Assembly: GCF_019884785.1 (NCBI RefSeq)
Contig: NZ_CP082326.1
Span: forward strand, 1 to 64,000
From: Crassaminicella profunda
GTDB lineage: Bacteria; Bacillota; Clostridia; Peptostreptococcales; Thermotaleaceae
Direction: 5' to 3'
DNA length: 64,000 nt
In this document: in pieces, positions 14,625 to 25,507 of the stretch
Layout of the letters: the number at the start of each line of letters is the position of its first letter
Position numbering within the stretch: the stretch's first letter is position 1
Program-made: the position numbers and the translations under genes
Notes under the pieces: model-generated
The model's input: only the letters and a program-made list of their open reading frames with translations
Database searches by the model: none
What the model was told of the DNA's origin: nothing

Positions 14625-17398
14625 AAGTATTTATGAAAAAATATAAAGAAATTTGCTTGATTTTAGCAATTACTTTGATTTTTATGGGGATACCTGTTGA
14701 ATATGTTCATGCAGAAACAGAGGGACCACAACCTATTAGTTATACTTCAAGTATTGATGGGACAGATGATATACGAGATTTGAATAAGACAAAGCTAGAT
14801 GTGAATGGGAGTATTTACGTGAAGTTTTCAACACCCATTCAATTAAATAATGTAGCACCTTTGACAGGTCAAATAAAGATTTATTCAACATTAAAGACAA
14901 TAGATTCTTCAAATGTGAATGAGACTAATTTTGAGTTCCAATACACAAATAATGAATTTGTTGCTATAGGAAATATAAAGAATCAACAGATTCAAACAAT
15001 AGAAAAAATTAACGAAAATACAATAAAAATACAGCCAGTAGAACCTTTTTCAAATTTAACACAATATAGATTAATCATTAATAAAGAGGCTGTGAATAAC
15101 CAGCAAGGAAATCCTTTAACAAGTGATATAGAGGTGACGTTTTGGACAAAAGGGTCAACACAAAATGAAACTCCTCAATGGATTGTTCAAAGTAACGGTG
15201 CGGATACTTTACAAGAAGTAACAGGAGCATCTTCTAAAACTTACAATCTCATCAATGCTCCTAGATTTGGATTCGAAGGAGTTTCGTCAGAGGGTGTTAG
15301 GAAATATTTAATATGTGGGGTAGAGATAGACAAGGAAGTAATTGCTAAACCTTCTATGCAACAATTTGATATGAATAGTAAAAATGTTTATGAAAAGGGA
15401 TTAAAGCAGATTACGTTAGAAGATGTTTATGATCCTACCAGAAAAGTAGAATTCTTAGATATGGAATTAAGGTATTTTGTTGAAAATAGTATAACGAAAA
15501 CAGAAATAAAATTTAATCCTGTTTATAGAAATCCAAATCATCCAGGAGATGAGATGAAATTAGAGGCTGGGAAATTATACAGAATCCATATTCCAGCAGG
15601 GGTATTTGAAACAAGAAGTGGGATGCCTCTAGAAGAACTGACGCTAAATATATATACAGAGCCAGATCCAAGTCAACCTAAGAGCATTAGCCATTTAGAA
15701 AATAATAAATTTAAAGTAACTGATTTATATAATGCAGAAGGAACTTTTTCTATTAAGGGAATAAATTTTCATCATAATATTAAGAAATTAACATTGGAAC
15801 CGTTTAGTGGAAAGGCTGCAAAGTCTTTTACCATTCAGTCAAAAGATTTTGAATTGAAAGATTCTACTAAAATAGATATACATATACGTGATGACATTCG
15901 AAATGATTTAAAAATGGAAGGGAATGTAGGGGCTTATGCAGTAGAAATTACTTTTGATGATACGCCTTTAACTGTAACAGATAAAGTATATGAAACAGTA
16001 ATTAATAGTGTTTATGCAACTTATAATGGTAGTGATAGAAATGATAAAATTTTTCTTCAGATAGAATCAAAAGGAAAGCCTACAGTAAAAACGAAATATC
16101 CACAATCAACAGATGGAAAGCCTTGGTATGATGAAAAAAATTTAAAGCATGATGTAAATGATGATATGACAAATGATAAATATTTTGTAAAAGCTACCTT
16201 TGATGACTTGGATAATCAATTAGGCTTGACAACAGATATACTAGATATCAAAAATTGTATCGTTCGACCTGTAGGAGGTTTAGGAAATTTAGTAGATACG
16301 GGGTTTACAGATGATATTTCAAATATGGATAATCAGAAAAAAAATGATACTATACAGAAATATATATTTGTAAAAGGTACGCAACAAGCAACGTTATATA
16401 TTCCTGTAAAAGCTTTAAGAGCCCAGACAACTTATCAGGTGATTATTCCTTCGGGTATGGTACACTATAAGGACACACTTCAAGAAAATGATTCTTTTGA
16501 ATGGGTATTTACAACTACTTCAGTACCTTTAGTAAAAGAATTATCTACAGGGACCATTCCAGAAGATTATGATGAAGATGAACCTATATATATTGAGGGA
16601 GATTTCTTTAGTATGGAAAGCAGTAAGATCAAGGTGTATTTCGATGATATTGAAGCGGAGGATGTAACTGTAGTTAGTGAAACACAGCTAAAGGTATACC
16701 TTCCAGATGGAAGTGACCGACTAGAACCAGGAACTTACGATATCATTGTAGAGAATGATATCAATCACAAAAGGACGGTATACGGATCTTTAGGGGTTGT
16801 AAAAGCAGGAGATGAAGAAGATATTCCGAATGAAGAATATAAAATAAAAGGAGATAGTAAAGAGGGAGAGGTTCGAAGCAATTTAAAGGTGAGTGAAGAT
16901 ACGTTATTCGTATCACCAAGTGATATCAATGAAAATGTATTAGAATTTGATTTGGATGAATTGATGGGAAAAGATACGTTCCTTCGTAAAATTCAATATG
17001 ATGGAGATAAAAAATATAGTATAGGAATGCTTAAAACAAGGTCAAAATGGGCTGATATTATTCTTTATAGTGTGACACTTGACCCTTATGCAGAAGAGGA
17101 TGAAATTACTATTCGGTTAGGTAGAACTGAGCCTTCGATCACTCAAATGTTAAAGAGAAAGATTAGAGGGAAGGGAGTTGCATCAGACTTTATCCAAGTG
17201 TCGGGAGAAAACTATAAAATAAAAAATGCACAGCTGCATATACCGCTTAAAAATAGTAATGGAAAGCATATTAAGGTTTTAAGATATGATGAGGGGACAA
17301 GAAATTTCTATGAAATACCTTATACAGTAAACTTAATTGATCAACAAGTAGCATTTACAACGAATAAAAAAGGAATCTTTATTGCAGTTAAAAATTAG
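14621..17398 (+). CDS. Large secreted Ig-like/TIG surface protein
   Basis: The 925-residue protein has a signal peptide (to about residue 31, ending YVHA). Several Ig-like beta domains of the bacterial SbsA/Big_5 type follow, recognisable by strands such as YRLIINKEAVNNQQGNPL and YQVIIPSGMVHYKDTLQ near domain ends. An IPT/TIG-like domain lies near 640-725 (YIEGDFFSMESSKIKVYFDD). No SLH or sortase motif is seen, so anchoring may depend on partner proteins. It is 33 bp upstream of the giant TIG gene, and the two share a similar C-terminal beta domain ending in a strand that closes GIFIAVKN here and GKFAVLGSRR there. ATG 14633 is an alternative start, giving a more standard signal peptide. Confidence 0.8.
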   Translation: MQVFMKKYKEICLILAITLIFMGIPVEYVHAETEGPQPISYTSSIDGTDDIRDLNKTKLDVNGSIYVKFSTPIQLNNVAPLTGQIKIYSTLKTIDSSNVNETNFEFQYTNNEFVAIGNIKNQQIQTIEKINENTIKIQPVEPFSNLTQYRLIINKEAVNNQQGNPLTSDIEVTFWTKGSTQNETPQWIVQSNGADTLQEVTGASSKTYNLINAPRFGFEGVSSEGVRKYLICGVEIDKEVIAKPSMQQFDMNSKNVYEKGLKQITLEDVYDPTRKVEFLDMELRYFVENSITKTEIKFNPVYRNPNHPGDEMKLEAGKLYRIHIPAGVFETRSGMPLEELTLNIYTEPDPSQPKSISHLENNKFKVTDLYNAEGTFSIKGINFHHNIKKLTLEPFSGKAAKSFTIQSKDFELKDSTKIDIHIRDDIRNDLKMEGNVGAYAVEITFDDTPLTVTDKVYETVINSVYATYNGSDRNDKIFLQIESKGKPTVKTKYPQSTDGKPWYDEKNLKHDVNDDMTNDKYFVKATFDDLDNQLGLTTDILDIKNCIVRPVGGLGNLVDTGFTDDISNMDNQKKNDTIQKYIFVKGTQQATLYIPVKALRAQTTYQVIIPSGMVHYKDTLQENDSFEWVFTTTSVPLVKELSTGTIPEDYDEDEPIYIEGDFFSMESSKIKVYFDDIEAEDVTVVSETQLKVYLPDGSDRLEPGTYDIIVENDINHKRTVYGSLGVVKAGDEEDIPNEEYKIKGDSKEGEVRSNLKVSEDTLFVSPSDINENVLEFDLDELMGKDTFLRKIQYDGDKKYSIGMLKTRSKWADIILYSVTLDPYAEEDEITIRLGRTEPSITQMLKRKIRGKGVASDFIQVSGENYKIKNAQLHIPLKNSNGKHIKVLRYDEGTRNFYEIPYTVNLIDQQVAFTTNKKGIFIAVKN

Positions 17399-17431
17399 AT
17401 AAAAAAGAAGGTTAAAAGGTGGTGCAAATGG

Positions 17432-20400
17432 ATGAATAAAATATTCAAAAAGGGGATAGCATGGATTTTGAGTATGATGATGATATTTTTATCTATTCCT
17501 CATATGACCCTTCAAGTTTTTGCAGAAGGTACGCCAACGGTGAATAGTATTGAGGTTTATCAAACTTATATGGATCGTGCTTACACGGTAAAACAAACGA
17601 GAGTAACGATTAAAGGGCAAAATTTAAAGGGTGAGAGTATTGCTGTATCTTATCCAGGAACAGCTTATCAGCCTGTGATGAATAAATTAATGGATGAAGA
17701 TGGTTTGCAACAGTTTGAAGTTGGAAATGGTGGAGCTATCCCACAATCTATTTACATTGCAGGAAAGTATATTGATATTAATAAAGATAGCTTACCAACC
17801 ATATCAGATGCAACAAGAAGAATTTATCAAGGGAAAGATAAGCTTATATTAAAGGGAACAAGCTTAGATTTAATTCAGCAAGATCATCAAGATCACACAG
17901 TAGCAGATAGTGTATATAGAACCTATAAAGTATTTTATTATGATGATGGAGGAAATAAAGATTTAGATTTTGGAACAGCTAACTTTACACCAGGAACTAT
18001 CCAAACGGTGGAAATTTCACCTGATCAAATGACTGGAGATGCAGGGGTGAAAAACATCGTTATAGAGAAAAAATTTAACGATACAGCTCATAATATTCCA
18101 GTTCGGATACAAAAGCTATTTCCAAAGCAGTTTACATTGGTTCAAGAAATGAATATTAGTGATGATTTGATTATGAATCCAAATAGAGGGATGCCAGGAG
18201 ATGAAGTTGAATTTATTGCATCTCATGGATTAGATAAATTCGATGTATTTTTTCTTAAGAATCTTACAGATAACTTTGATAACGCACATAAAGGAAAAGA
18301 TACGAACGAACCAGTTGAATTAAACGGAAAGCAGGTGCTAATAACAAAGGTTCCAGATGGATTAGAGCAAGGAGAATATTATGTAATATTCACAAATAAA
18401 ATACCAGATGGAGAAGATCCGAATTCAGCAGTGACAAAGCAATATATAGTAGGAAAAGCACCTGATTATCAGAAGTTTACAGTTATTAGTGCAGAGCAAA
18501 AGATTCAGATAAAGTCTGTAGACCCTGAAGAGGGACCAGATACAGGCTCGAAAGTAGAATTAACAGGTAAGTATTTTGGTACATTAAATATTCCAGATTT
18601 CAGACCGAATAATACAGAAAAAAAAGTAAATATGGAGCCTGCAACAGGGGAAACGAGTATGCAGATTTTTTATGGAGATACAGATGAGAATGGAGATGCT
18701 GAAAATACTAAGGATGTTACCCTTCATAACCCAGATGGAACAATAGAAGTAGTAAATGTACCCACTGTAGGAGAGTATGGAAAAGACCAAACGAATGTAG
18801 AGTACGCAAAAAGAAAAGTGAAAGTAATTATTGGTGGGGTTACAAAATTTATACAAATACCAAATAGCAGTAGCTATGATTATGCTTTTACAGATACATT
18901 AGATCGATTGGCTGTAGAAACACAACCTATTACAGATGTGGAGTCTGCACCTATAAAGGATGTTATTATTGAAACAGAAACAATTTTAAAATTAACTGGT
19001 TTTCCAAATGATATTGTGATTAAGGATCGATATGTATGGAGAGGTGGAAAATATGGAGGATATAAGTTTATCTCTAGTACACCAAAACCAGAAGTAATAA
19101 GTGTTACTCCAGAAAAAATACAAGTAGAAAAAGACAATAATAATCCGTCAAATTATATTATATCAAATGAAGAAGATCGTATGATTGCAATATACGGTAG
19201 AGATTTTTTTGTTCATCAATACATCAATGAACAGAACGAAAAAGTTGTTAGATATCCTATTATTATGTTTGGAAATCATGAAATCCGATTAAATAAAAAT
19301 GCTGAAACTATTGTAGGGTCTGGAACAGAAATAGGAAATCCTGACTTGTATTTAAAAGTTTTTAATAATCAAGGAATAGAATTAGATGGAAGTGAAGGCA
19401 ATGAATTTGGAACAAAAATTCTTGTAAAAATTCCAAAAGACACAGTAGTTAATAACGTAGGAAAGGTAAATGTAACGATTATCAATCCTGCTAGAAATAC
19501 GAACTCAGAAGGACTTTCTGCTTCCAAGCCCAATGGGATTGAATTTGTAACGCCTCCTGATACGAAAAAGCCTGTTATAGAAAATGTAAATCCTAGGGTT
19601 GTGACAGTAAAAGGGGGAGAGGAAGTAACGATTACAGGTTCAAACTTTCAAAATGGTGCAAAAGTTTTTATTGATGGAAAAGAAGTACAAGGTATTCAGC
19701 TACAAGGAGATGCAAAAAAAATCATCTTTACGGCACCACCAGGAAGAGAAGGGAAAACGCAGCTTCAAGTAATGAATCCAGAAGGTGGTATTGATGTTTT
19801 TCCATTTGAATATGTAAAAACCTATACAGATCCTAAAATTACTAGTTTTTCTCCAAAAACAGGAAAAACAGGTACATTAGTTGTTGTAGATGGGGATAAC
19901 TTTTTAAAGCCTGATCCTGCTGCTACAAAGGATGATCTTTATAAGCTTATAGGAACAAGAATTCTTTTAGAAGGAGAAGATATTAATAAATATAATTTGA
20001 ATAATAAAAAAGAAATAGAATTACAGCCTTATGCAGCAGCACCGTTAAAAAATCAAAATGAAGAAGGCTGGGAGAAAACAGGAAATATTTTAAGAATCAT
20101 TAACAATCAGTTAAGTATAGCAGAATATTATCATAGCGTGATTTTAGAAGATACAGATGAAAGATATTATACGATTGATAAAAATATTAATGGAGAAATT
20201 GTGCTATCTAATGGTGTAGATAAACGGTATACCTTTACTGCTTCAAATGGACAAATCAAAGCAGAAAAGGATGGCGGTAGTGTTTATGATGTTACAGTAA
20301 GTTCAACGGGCATTACATTAGATGGATTGCAACTAAAGATGATGACACCTTTTGTGAAAGATGAAAATAATATTATTATTGGAGATTTAGTAAAGGTTGT

Positions 20401-23400
20401 AGGCCTTAACCAATTATATTTTACAGTGCCAATTCTTCCTGGAGATGGATACTATGATGTAACTGTAGAAAATCCAGATACAAAGAAAGACACAAGGGCA
20501 GATAGTCAGGGCTTTTACTATTATACACAGCCATCTAGTAGACCAAATATTTTATCTATAGAGCCCAATGAAGGATCTGTAGACGGGGGATATATTATTA
20601 GAATAACTGGAGAACGAATAGAGGGTAGAGAATGTTTTGTAGATAATGGAGTAAACAAAACAAGTGTATCTATCTATGGTATGCCGGTACCACCCAATGA
20701 TATAACTGTAGGAATTGATGGGACTACATTAGATATTGTTGTACCTAAACTAAATGTAGATATTAAGGAAGTACACAAGACAGATAGATTATCAGTACCT
20801 GTAGTTGTAGTAAATCCTGATGGAGGAAGTGCAAGTCGTGAAAATGGATTTACTTACGTAGTTCCTATTTCTCATCCTGAGATTAATAAAATTACACCGA
20901 CAAAAGGAAAAGCTTCAGGAGGAAATTATGTAGAGCTAACAGGAGAAGACTTTAGATTCTATGAGCCATATGAAGATAAAAACAGAAATCAAAAAAAGGA
21001 TAATGATGAAACGTATCAAGATTTAAATGGCAATGGTCAATGGGATGATTTTACAGGCAAGAGAATTAATGATTTAAAGACACAATATGGAGATGACTAT
21101 GCAAATATGGTAATTCCTGTTTTACCTAAAGTATATTTTGCTGGAAAACATGCAGAAGCTGTTGAGTTTGGCAATGGCTATATGAAAGTCATTGCTCCTA
21201 ATGGGAAAGCAGGACCCGTTGATTTGTATTTGGTAAACAATGATTCAGGGATTTCTAATAAGCTAATTTATACTTATGAAGGATCAAGTCCTGAAATCAC
21301 TAGCATTTCTCCTGATGGAGGGAAAAAACAAGGGGGAGATCGTGTAGAAATTCATGGACAAGATTTTTATAAAAGTGATAACAATGTTTATTATAAAGAT
21401 GGAGGAAGCTATAAAATAAAAACAATAGCTCAAACGCTTGTAAGATTTGGGACTATTAGCAATAAGGATGTTCCTAGAGAAACAGAAAATTCGGGAAGAA
21501 TTGATAATGGCAGAACAACGGTTCGATTAGATGGCGGACTTACGGTAAATTACGATGGTGTAAATGATACGTTAAATGTTAATATTATAGAAAATCAACA
21601 AAACTATTCAGTGACATTACCGTATGAAGACAAGACGGTATATGTTCCTGTAAATCTTCTTAGTTATACAGATAGTGAAGGTCAGTCTTTTTCTTATGTA
21701 AATGCAACAAGGGGAGATGAATGGATTCGATTTGAAATTTCAGATAGAAGATTATTTGTAGAAAGAGGATATTCGCCAAAAGTAGAATATGTAAATTCAG
21801 GACAACTTATTGTGCACACACCTTCATATTATACGGTAGGGCAAGTACCTGTAACGGTGATCAATCCAGATGGTGGAGAAGTAAGTAGTAATTTTGAATA
21901 TAAAAACCCAGATAGTAAACCTCAGATTACCAATATCACAAAGGATGGAAAAAATCCTTCTTTAGAAACAATAGATGGTAAAGAGCTGAAAATTTTACGA
22001 ATGACTTATAAAGGTGGTAACATGGTCTCTGTCTTAGGTTCTGATTTTAGAGAAAATGCTACTATTCAAATAGGAGAAATTCTTACAATCAATCAAGGAA
22101 AGATTACTTATCAGTTGCCAAATAAATTGACATTTGAAATGCCTGCTGTAGGAGAAGAAAATGTAGGAAAACTTTTTAGAGTGATTGTAAGTAATGAAGA
22201 TTATGGTAACGCTGCATCAGATGAATTAACACCACCTATTTATATTCAATTTACAAAAGGAGAGACGTCACCTTCTATTGAAGAAATTAAACCAGATAAA
22301 GGACCAGCAAGTGGTGGAAATACTGTAACTATAAAGGGTAAAGATTTTAGAGAAGGACTTTCAGTACTCATTGGAGATATGATTGTTCCAACAGAAGATG
22401 TAACAGTAATAGACTATAAAACGATAACAATTAAAATGCCGCCTCATATGCCTGGAAAGTTTGAAGTAAAAGTAGAAAATCCAGATGGAGAGCTTTCAGA
22501 TCCAAGTGGGGAATATACTTACTTAAGTGCACCTACCATTGTTACAGTAGTAGATCCAAATGATCCAGCAGAATCAAGTATCATCAATAGCATTTCTGTT
22601 GAAGGAGGACAAGAAATAAAAATTAAAGGTTCTGGTTTTGTACAAGGAGCACGAGTGGTGTTTAGTCCTGTTGTAGAAAAGTCAAATGAAGAAGGAAAAG
22701 AAAAAATATATATTAACGGAGAAGAATGGAATTTGCTAGAAGGAACGGATGGTTCAGATGTAAGATTCATTGATGAAGGAACCCTTGTAGTAAAAACACC
22801 AGCAGGAAAACTAGATACCCTAGGAATTATGATTATTAACCCTGACAGTGGAGCAACAAAAGTTTATGAAGGGATAAAATATGGACTTCCTGAACTTTTA
22901 GTACCTACAGGAGTTACAGCAGAACTTGTGTATGATCAATATATCAAGGTGAATTGGAAAGCTGTAGAAGATGCACAAGAATACGAAATTCATGTAGTCA
23001 TCAATGATCATGAAAAGGTATTTATAGGAAGCACGGAGCTTACTTCATTTATTTATCAAGATCTAGATAGAAATACAAAATATAAATTTGTTGTAACAGC
23101 ACTTGGAAAATATGGGGATTCTAAGTATTCTAAAGAGAGTAACAAAGTAAGAACAGGTGATAAAGTTGGGCCAAAAGATGAAGATGGAGAATTAGGTGAA
23201 AATACAACTATTGAAAAGATTGGAAATCGCGCAAACATTATTATTGGAGAAGATGATTTTGAAAAAGTTTTAAATATCGATTTAACAAGAGGGGATTTAG
23301 CAGGAGCGAAAGAAGTAATGATTAGCATCCCATCATCAGTAGCAGCAAATTATGATGCAAAGGATGTTATGGTAACGGGTCAAGATTTTAGCGTGAAATT

Positions 23401-23797
23401 TAATCCTAAAAACTTCTATTCAGGAGATGTAAGGGAAAATAAAAACAAAAGAGATGCAGGAGTTCGTTTCTCAATCAAACCAGATAAAAGAAGTATGGAT
23501 GTAGAAAAGGGAATCAAAGGACAAACAGCTCTTTCGAAACAATATGAACTAAAAGCTTATGTATATGTGGGACAAATGAATACAGAAATGTCTTATCTAC
23601 CAGCATATATGCAAATAGCCTTAGATATAGATACACAAAAGGCTGATCTGAGAAGAGTAAAACATATAAGCTTAAATGTTTATGATGAGGATGATCAAAA
23701 ATGGATACCAATTGCAAATAGTAGTGGGGAAAGCTTCTCTATTATGGGAGTTACTGACAAGACCGGAAAATTTGCAGTACTTGGAAGTAGGAGGTAA
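17432..23797 (+). CDS. Giant secreted multi-TIG-domain surface protein
   Basis: This 2121-residue protein, the largest in the window, has a signal peptide (about 1-31, ending LQVFAEG). At least nine IPT/TIG domains follow, each starting like P-x-I-x-x-I-x-P-x-x-G-x-x-x-GG and continuing V-x-I-x-G-x-x-F. An EF-hand/dockerin-like acidic stretch (DKNRNQKKDNDE and DLNGNGQWDD, about 1185-1210) probably binds calcium. A fibronectin type III domain (about 1825-1915) precedes a C-terminal beta domain. It should form a long rod outside the cell, as an adhesin or S-layer-associated fibre. The RBS is AAGGTGGTG. It is operonic with 14621, 23803 (5-bp gap) and 25508. Confidence 0.85.
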   Translation: MNKIFKKGIAWILSMMMIFLSIPHMTLQVFAEGTPTVNSIEVYQTYMDRAYTVKQTRVTIKGQNLKGESIAVSYPGTAYQPVMNKLMDEDGLQQFEVGNGGAIPQSIYIAGKYIDINKDSLPTISDATRRIYQGKDKLILKGTSLDLIQQDHQDHTVADSVYRTYKVFYYDDGGNKDLDFGTANFTPGTIQTVEISPDQMTGDAGVKNIVIEKKFNDTAHNIPVRIQKLFPKQFTLVQEMNISDDLIMNPNRGMPGDEVEFIASHGLDKFDVFFLKNLTDNFDNAHKGKDTNEPVELNGKQVLITKVPDGLEQGEYYVIFTNKIPDGEDPNSAVTKQYIVGKAPDYQKFTVISAEQKIQIKSVDPEEGPDTGSKVELTGKYFGTLNIPDFRPNNTEKKVNMEPATGETSMQIFYGDTDENGDAENTKDVTLHNPDGTIEVVNVPTVGEYGKDQTNVEYAKRKVKVIIGGVTKFIQIPNSSSYDYAFTDTLDRLAVETQPITDVESAPIKDVIIETETILKLTGFPNDIVIKDRYVWRGGKYGGYKFISSTPKPEVISVTPEKIQVEKDNNNPSNYIISNEEDRMIAIYGRDFFVHQYINEQNEKVVRYPIIMFGNHEIRLNKNAETIVGSGTEIGNPDLYLKVFNNQGIELDGSEGNEFGTKILVKIPKDTVVNNVGKVNVTIINPARNTNSEGLSASKPNGIEFVTPPDTKKPVIENVNPRVVTVKGGEEVTITGSNFQNGAKVFIDGKEVQGIQLQGDAKKIIFTAPPGREGKTQLQVMNPEGGIDVFPFEYVKTYTDPKITSFSPKTGKTGTLVVVDGDNFLKPDPAATKDDLYKLIGTRILLEGEDINKYNLNNKKEIELQPYAAAPLKNQNEEGWEKTGNILRIINNQLSIAEYYHSVILEDTDERYYTIDKNINGEIVLSNGVDKRYTFTASNGQIKAEKDGGSVYDVTVSSTGITLDGLQLKMMTPFVKDENNIIIGDLVKVVGLNQLYFTVPILPGDGYYDVTVENPDTKKDTRADSQGFYYYTQPSSRPNILSIEPNEGSVDGGYIIRITGERIEGRECFVDNGVNKTSVSIYGMPVPPNDITVGIDGTTLDIVVPKLNVDIKEVHKTDRLSVPVVVVNPDGGSASRENGFTYVVPISHPEINKITPTKGKASGGNYVELTGEDFRFYEPYEDKNRNQKKDNDETYQDLNGNGQWDDFTGKRINDLKTQYGDDYANMVIPVLPKVYFAGKHAEAVEFGNGYMKVIAPNGKAGPVDLYLVNNDSGISNKLIYTYEGSSPEITSISPDGGKKQGGDRVEIHGQDFYKSDNNVYYKDGGSYKIKTIAQTLVRFGTISNKDVPRETENSGRIDNGRTTVRLDGGLTVNYDGVNDTLNVNIIENQQNYSVTLPYEDKTVYVPVNLLSYTDSEGQSFSYVNATRGDEWIRFEISDRRLFVERGYSPKVEYVNSGQLIVHTPSYYTVGQVPVTVINPDGGEVSSNFEYKNPDSKPQITNITKDGKNPSLETIDGKELKILRMTYKGGNMVSVLGSDFRENATIQIGEILTINQGKITYQLPNKLTFEMPAVGEENVGKLFRVIVSNEDYGNAASDELTPPIYIQFTKGETSPSIEEIKPDKGPASGGNTVTIKGKDFREGLSVLIGDMIVPTEDVTVIDYKTITIKMPPHMPGKFEVKVENPDGELSDPSGEYTYLSAPTIVTVVDPNDPAESSIINSISVEGGQEIKIKGSGFVQGARVVFSPVVEKSNEEGKEKIYINGEEWNLLEGTDGSDVRFIDEGTLVVKTPAGKLDTLGIMIINPDSGATKVYEGIKYGLPELLVPTGVTAELVYDQYIKVNWKAVEDAQEYEIHVVINDHEKVFIGSTELTSFIYQDLDRNTKYKFVVTALGKYGDSKYSKESNKVRTGDKVGPKDEDGELGENTTIEKIGNRANIIIGEDDFEKVLNIDLTRGDLAGAKEVMISIPSSVAANYDAKDVMVTGQDFSVKFNPKNFYSGDVRENKNKRDAGVRFSIKPDKRSMDVEKGIKGQTALSKQYELKAYVYVGQMNTEMSYLPAYMQIALDIDTQKADLRRVKHISLNVYDEDDQKWIPIANSSGESFSIMGVTDKTGKFAVLGSRR

Positions 23798-23802
23798 GTA
23801 GG

Positions 23803-25476
23803 ATGAAAAAAATTTGGATACTTGTTTGTATATTATTACTAACTTCAGTAATTTCCTATGCAGATGTAAATGGTCCTTATCGAGATGGCATGATTGAAGG
23901 ATATGTAAAAAAGGTTTTAGAAAATCAAATACAGATTGAAGAATATGATGGGACGGTGCATCTTTTAAATTTAGATAGAAAGGTAAAGTTTCAGATTGAT
24001 GGAAAAACGGTAGGACTCCATGATTTTAAAACAGGGATGGAAGTGTATGGAGAACTTCGAGGAAGAAGACTGAAATATCTTGAGAGCTATTCAACAGAAA
24101 ACCTAGGATATATTCCGCTAGGAGGAAAGGTTCGAAGTGGGATTGTAAAAAAAATCGATAGAGATCAAATCATGATTAAAACACTTATAGGAAAAGAAGA
24201 GACTTACTTTACTTCTCCTGCTACTATTTGCTTAAAGAAAGGGGAAAATGTACTCCTTTCTACCCTTTACGAGGGAGATCGAGTAAAACTTTATTTTGAC
24301 GAAGTAGATGCAACAATGATTAGCAGAATGAGTATTGAAGGAAATTCTATTTTAATAAAGGATTTGTATCGTGGAAAACTTGCTAGAGCAGACCAATTAG
24401 AAGATGAAATCGTTCTTGATCAGATAGAGGTATTTAGAAATGGTAGATGGAATGAAAACAAAAATAGTATAGCCATTCCCTTTTCATCAGATTTACCTTT
24501 ATATGTAGGTGGTCAAAAGATTCCTTACAAGAATTTAAAATATTATAGAGGAAAAACTGTCTATATGGCTATGAAAGACTTCTTTGGAACGGACAAAATA
24601 GAAAAAATGGTTGTAAAAAGTCAGTACGAAAGAACTTATTCAAATAAGATAGAAAGAATTAACTGGTATTCAGATACCTTTGAGTTAGCAAATCATAAAA
24701 ACATTAGTTTCTCTGAAGGAACCATGGTTATAAAAAATGGAAGATTGGTAGACAAAGAGTCTATCCTTCCTGAATCAGATGCATTTATTGTAGCAGATGG
24801 AAGGGGAAATAACCTTTATGCAGATGTGATTAATGTTTACAATGAAGACCTTAATAACTCAAATATTGGTCAAAATTATATATATGCAGGAAGACTCAGC
24901 AGAATATTTGAGAATGCAGTTTATTTGAAAGATTTTTACCTTTTAGATCGTAATGATTGGGAATCTTTTAGAACAAGAGATGAGGATGATGAAAAAGAAT
25001 TATTCTATGATAATGATACAGTTATTTTTGATGTAGAAAATAAAAAATATATTTCACCAAAAGAATTCTTTGCGGGAGATTATGCAGTGGATGAAGATAC
25101 AGATGATGATGAGCGTATTAGAAACAATCATCTTAAAGATTGGTATGGATATATCTATACAGATGGAGATAGAATCTCTAGTATCATGGTTCAGAAAGAT
25201 CTTGATTCATTAAGGAGACAGAGAGTTACAAATGGTGTTGTAGAAAAAACTGAAGATGATAGCTTAGTTGGATGGACTGTTTACTTAAGAGATACAAAAG
25301 ACTATAGCTACAGACATGATAAATGGATGGCAAAAAATACAACGACTCGAATGAATTTATCAAAAGCAATGATTGTAAGAAACGGTAAAATCATAGAGCC
25401 ATATGAACTACAACCAGGAAATAGATTGTATATTGTAAGGGATGATTTTTATGGAAAAGTTGTTGTTGTAAAATAG
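23803..25476 (+). CDS. Secreted repeat protein of unknown function
   Basis: A signal peptide (about 1-20, ending ISYA) precedes 537 residues made mostly of small beta domains. A recurring pattern is G-x-V-K-K-I-D-R-D-Q-I-x-I-K followed by a lysine/threonine-rich strand, with KNG-R-L/I and Y-V/I-V-R/A-D segments between. The same style of repeat occurs in the SLH protein at 39516. I do not recognise a named family. It starts 5 bp after the giant TIG gene with AGGAGG inside the previous coding end and is followed 31 bp later by an SLH protein, so it is probably part of the same surface assembly. Confidence 0.75.
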   Translation: MKKIWILVCILLLTSVISYADVNGPYRDGMIEGYVKKVLENQIQIEEYDGTVHLLNLDRKVKFQIDGKTVGLHDFKTGMEVYGELRGRRLKYLESYSTENLGYIPLGGKVRSGIVKKIDRDQIMIKTLIGKEETYFTSPATICLKKGENVLLSTLYEGDRVKLYFDEVDATMISRMSIEGNSILIKDLYRGKLARADQLEDEIVLDQIEVFRNGRWNENKNSIAIPFSSDLPLYVGGQKIPYKNLKYYRGKTVYMAMKDFFGTDKIEKMVVKSQYERTYSNKIERINWYSDTFELANHKNISFSEGTMVIKNGRLVDKESILPESDAFIVADGRGNNLYADVINVYNEDLNNSNIGQNYIYAGRLSRIFENAVYLKDFYLLDRNDWESFRTRDEDDEKELFYDNDTVIFDVENKKYISPKEFFAGDYAVDEDTDDDERIRNNHLKDWYGYIYTDGDRISSIMVQKDLDSLRRQRVTNGVVEKTEDDSLVGWTVYLRDTKDYSYRHDKWMAKNTTTRMNLSKAMIVRNGKIIEPYELQPGNRLYIVRDDFYGKVVVVK

Positions 25477-25507
25477 TAGAGAAAGATACCTTGAAGGGGG
25501 AGATTTT

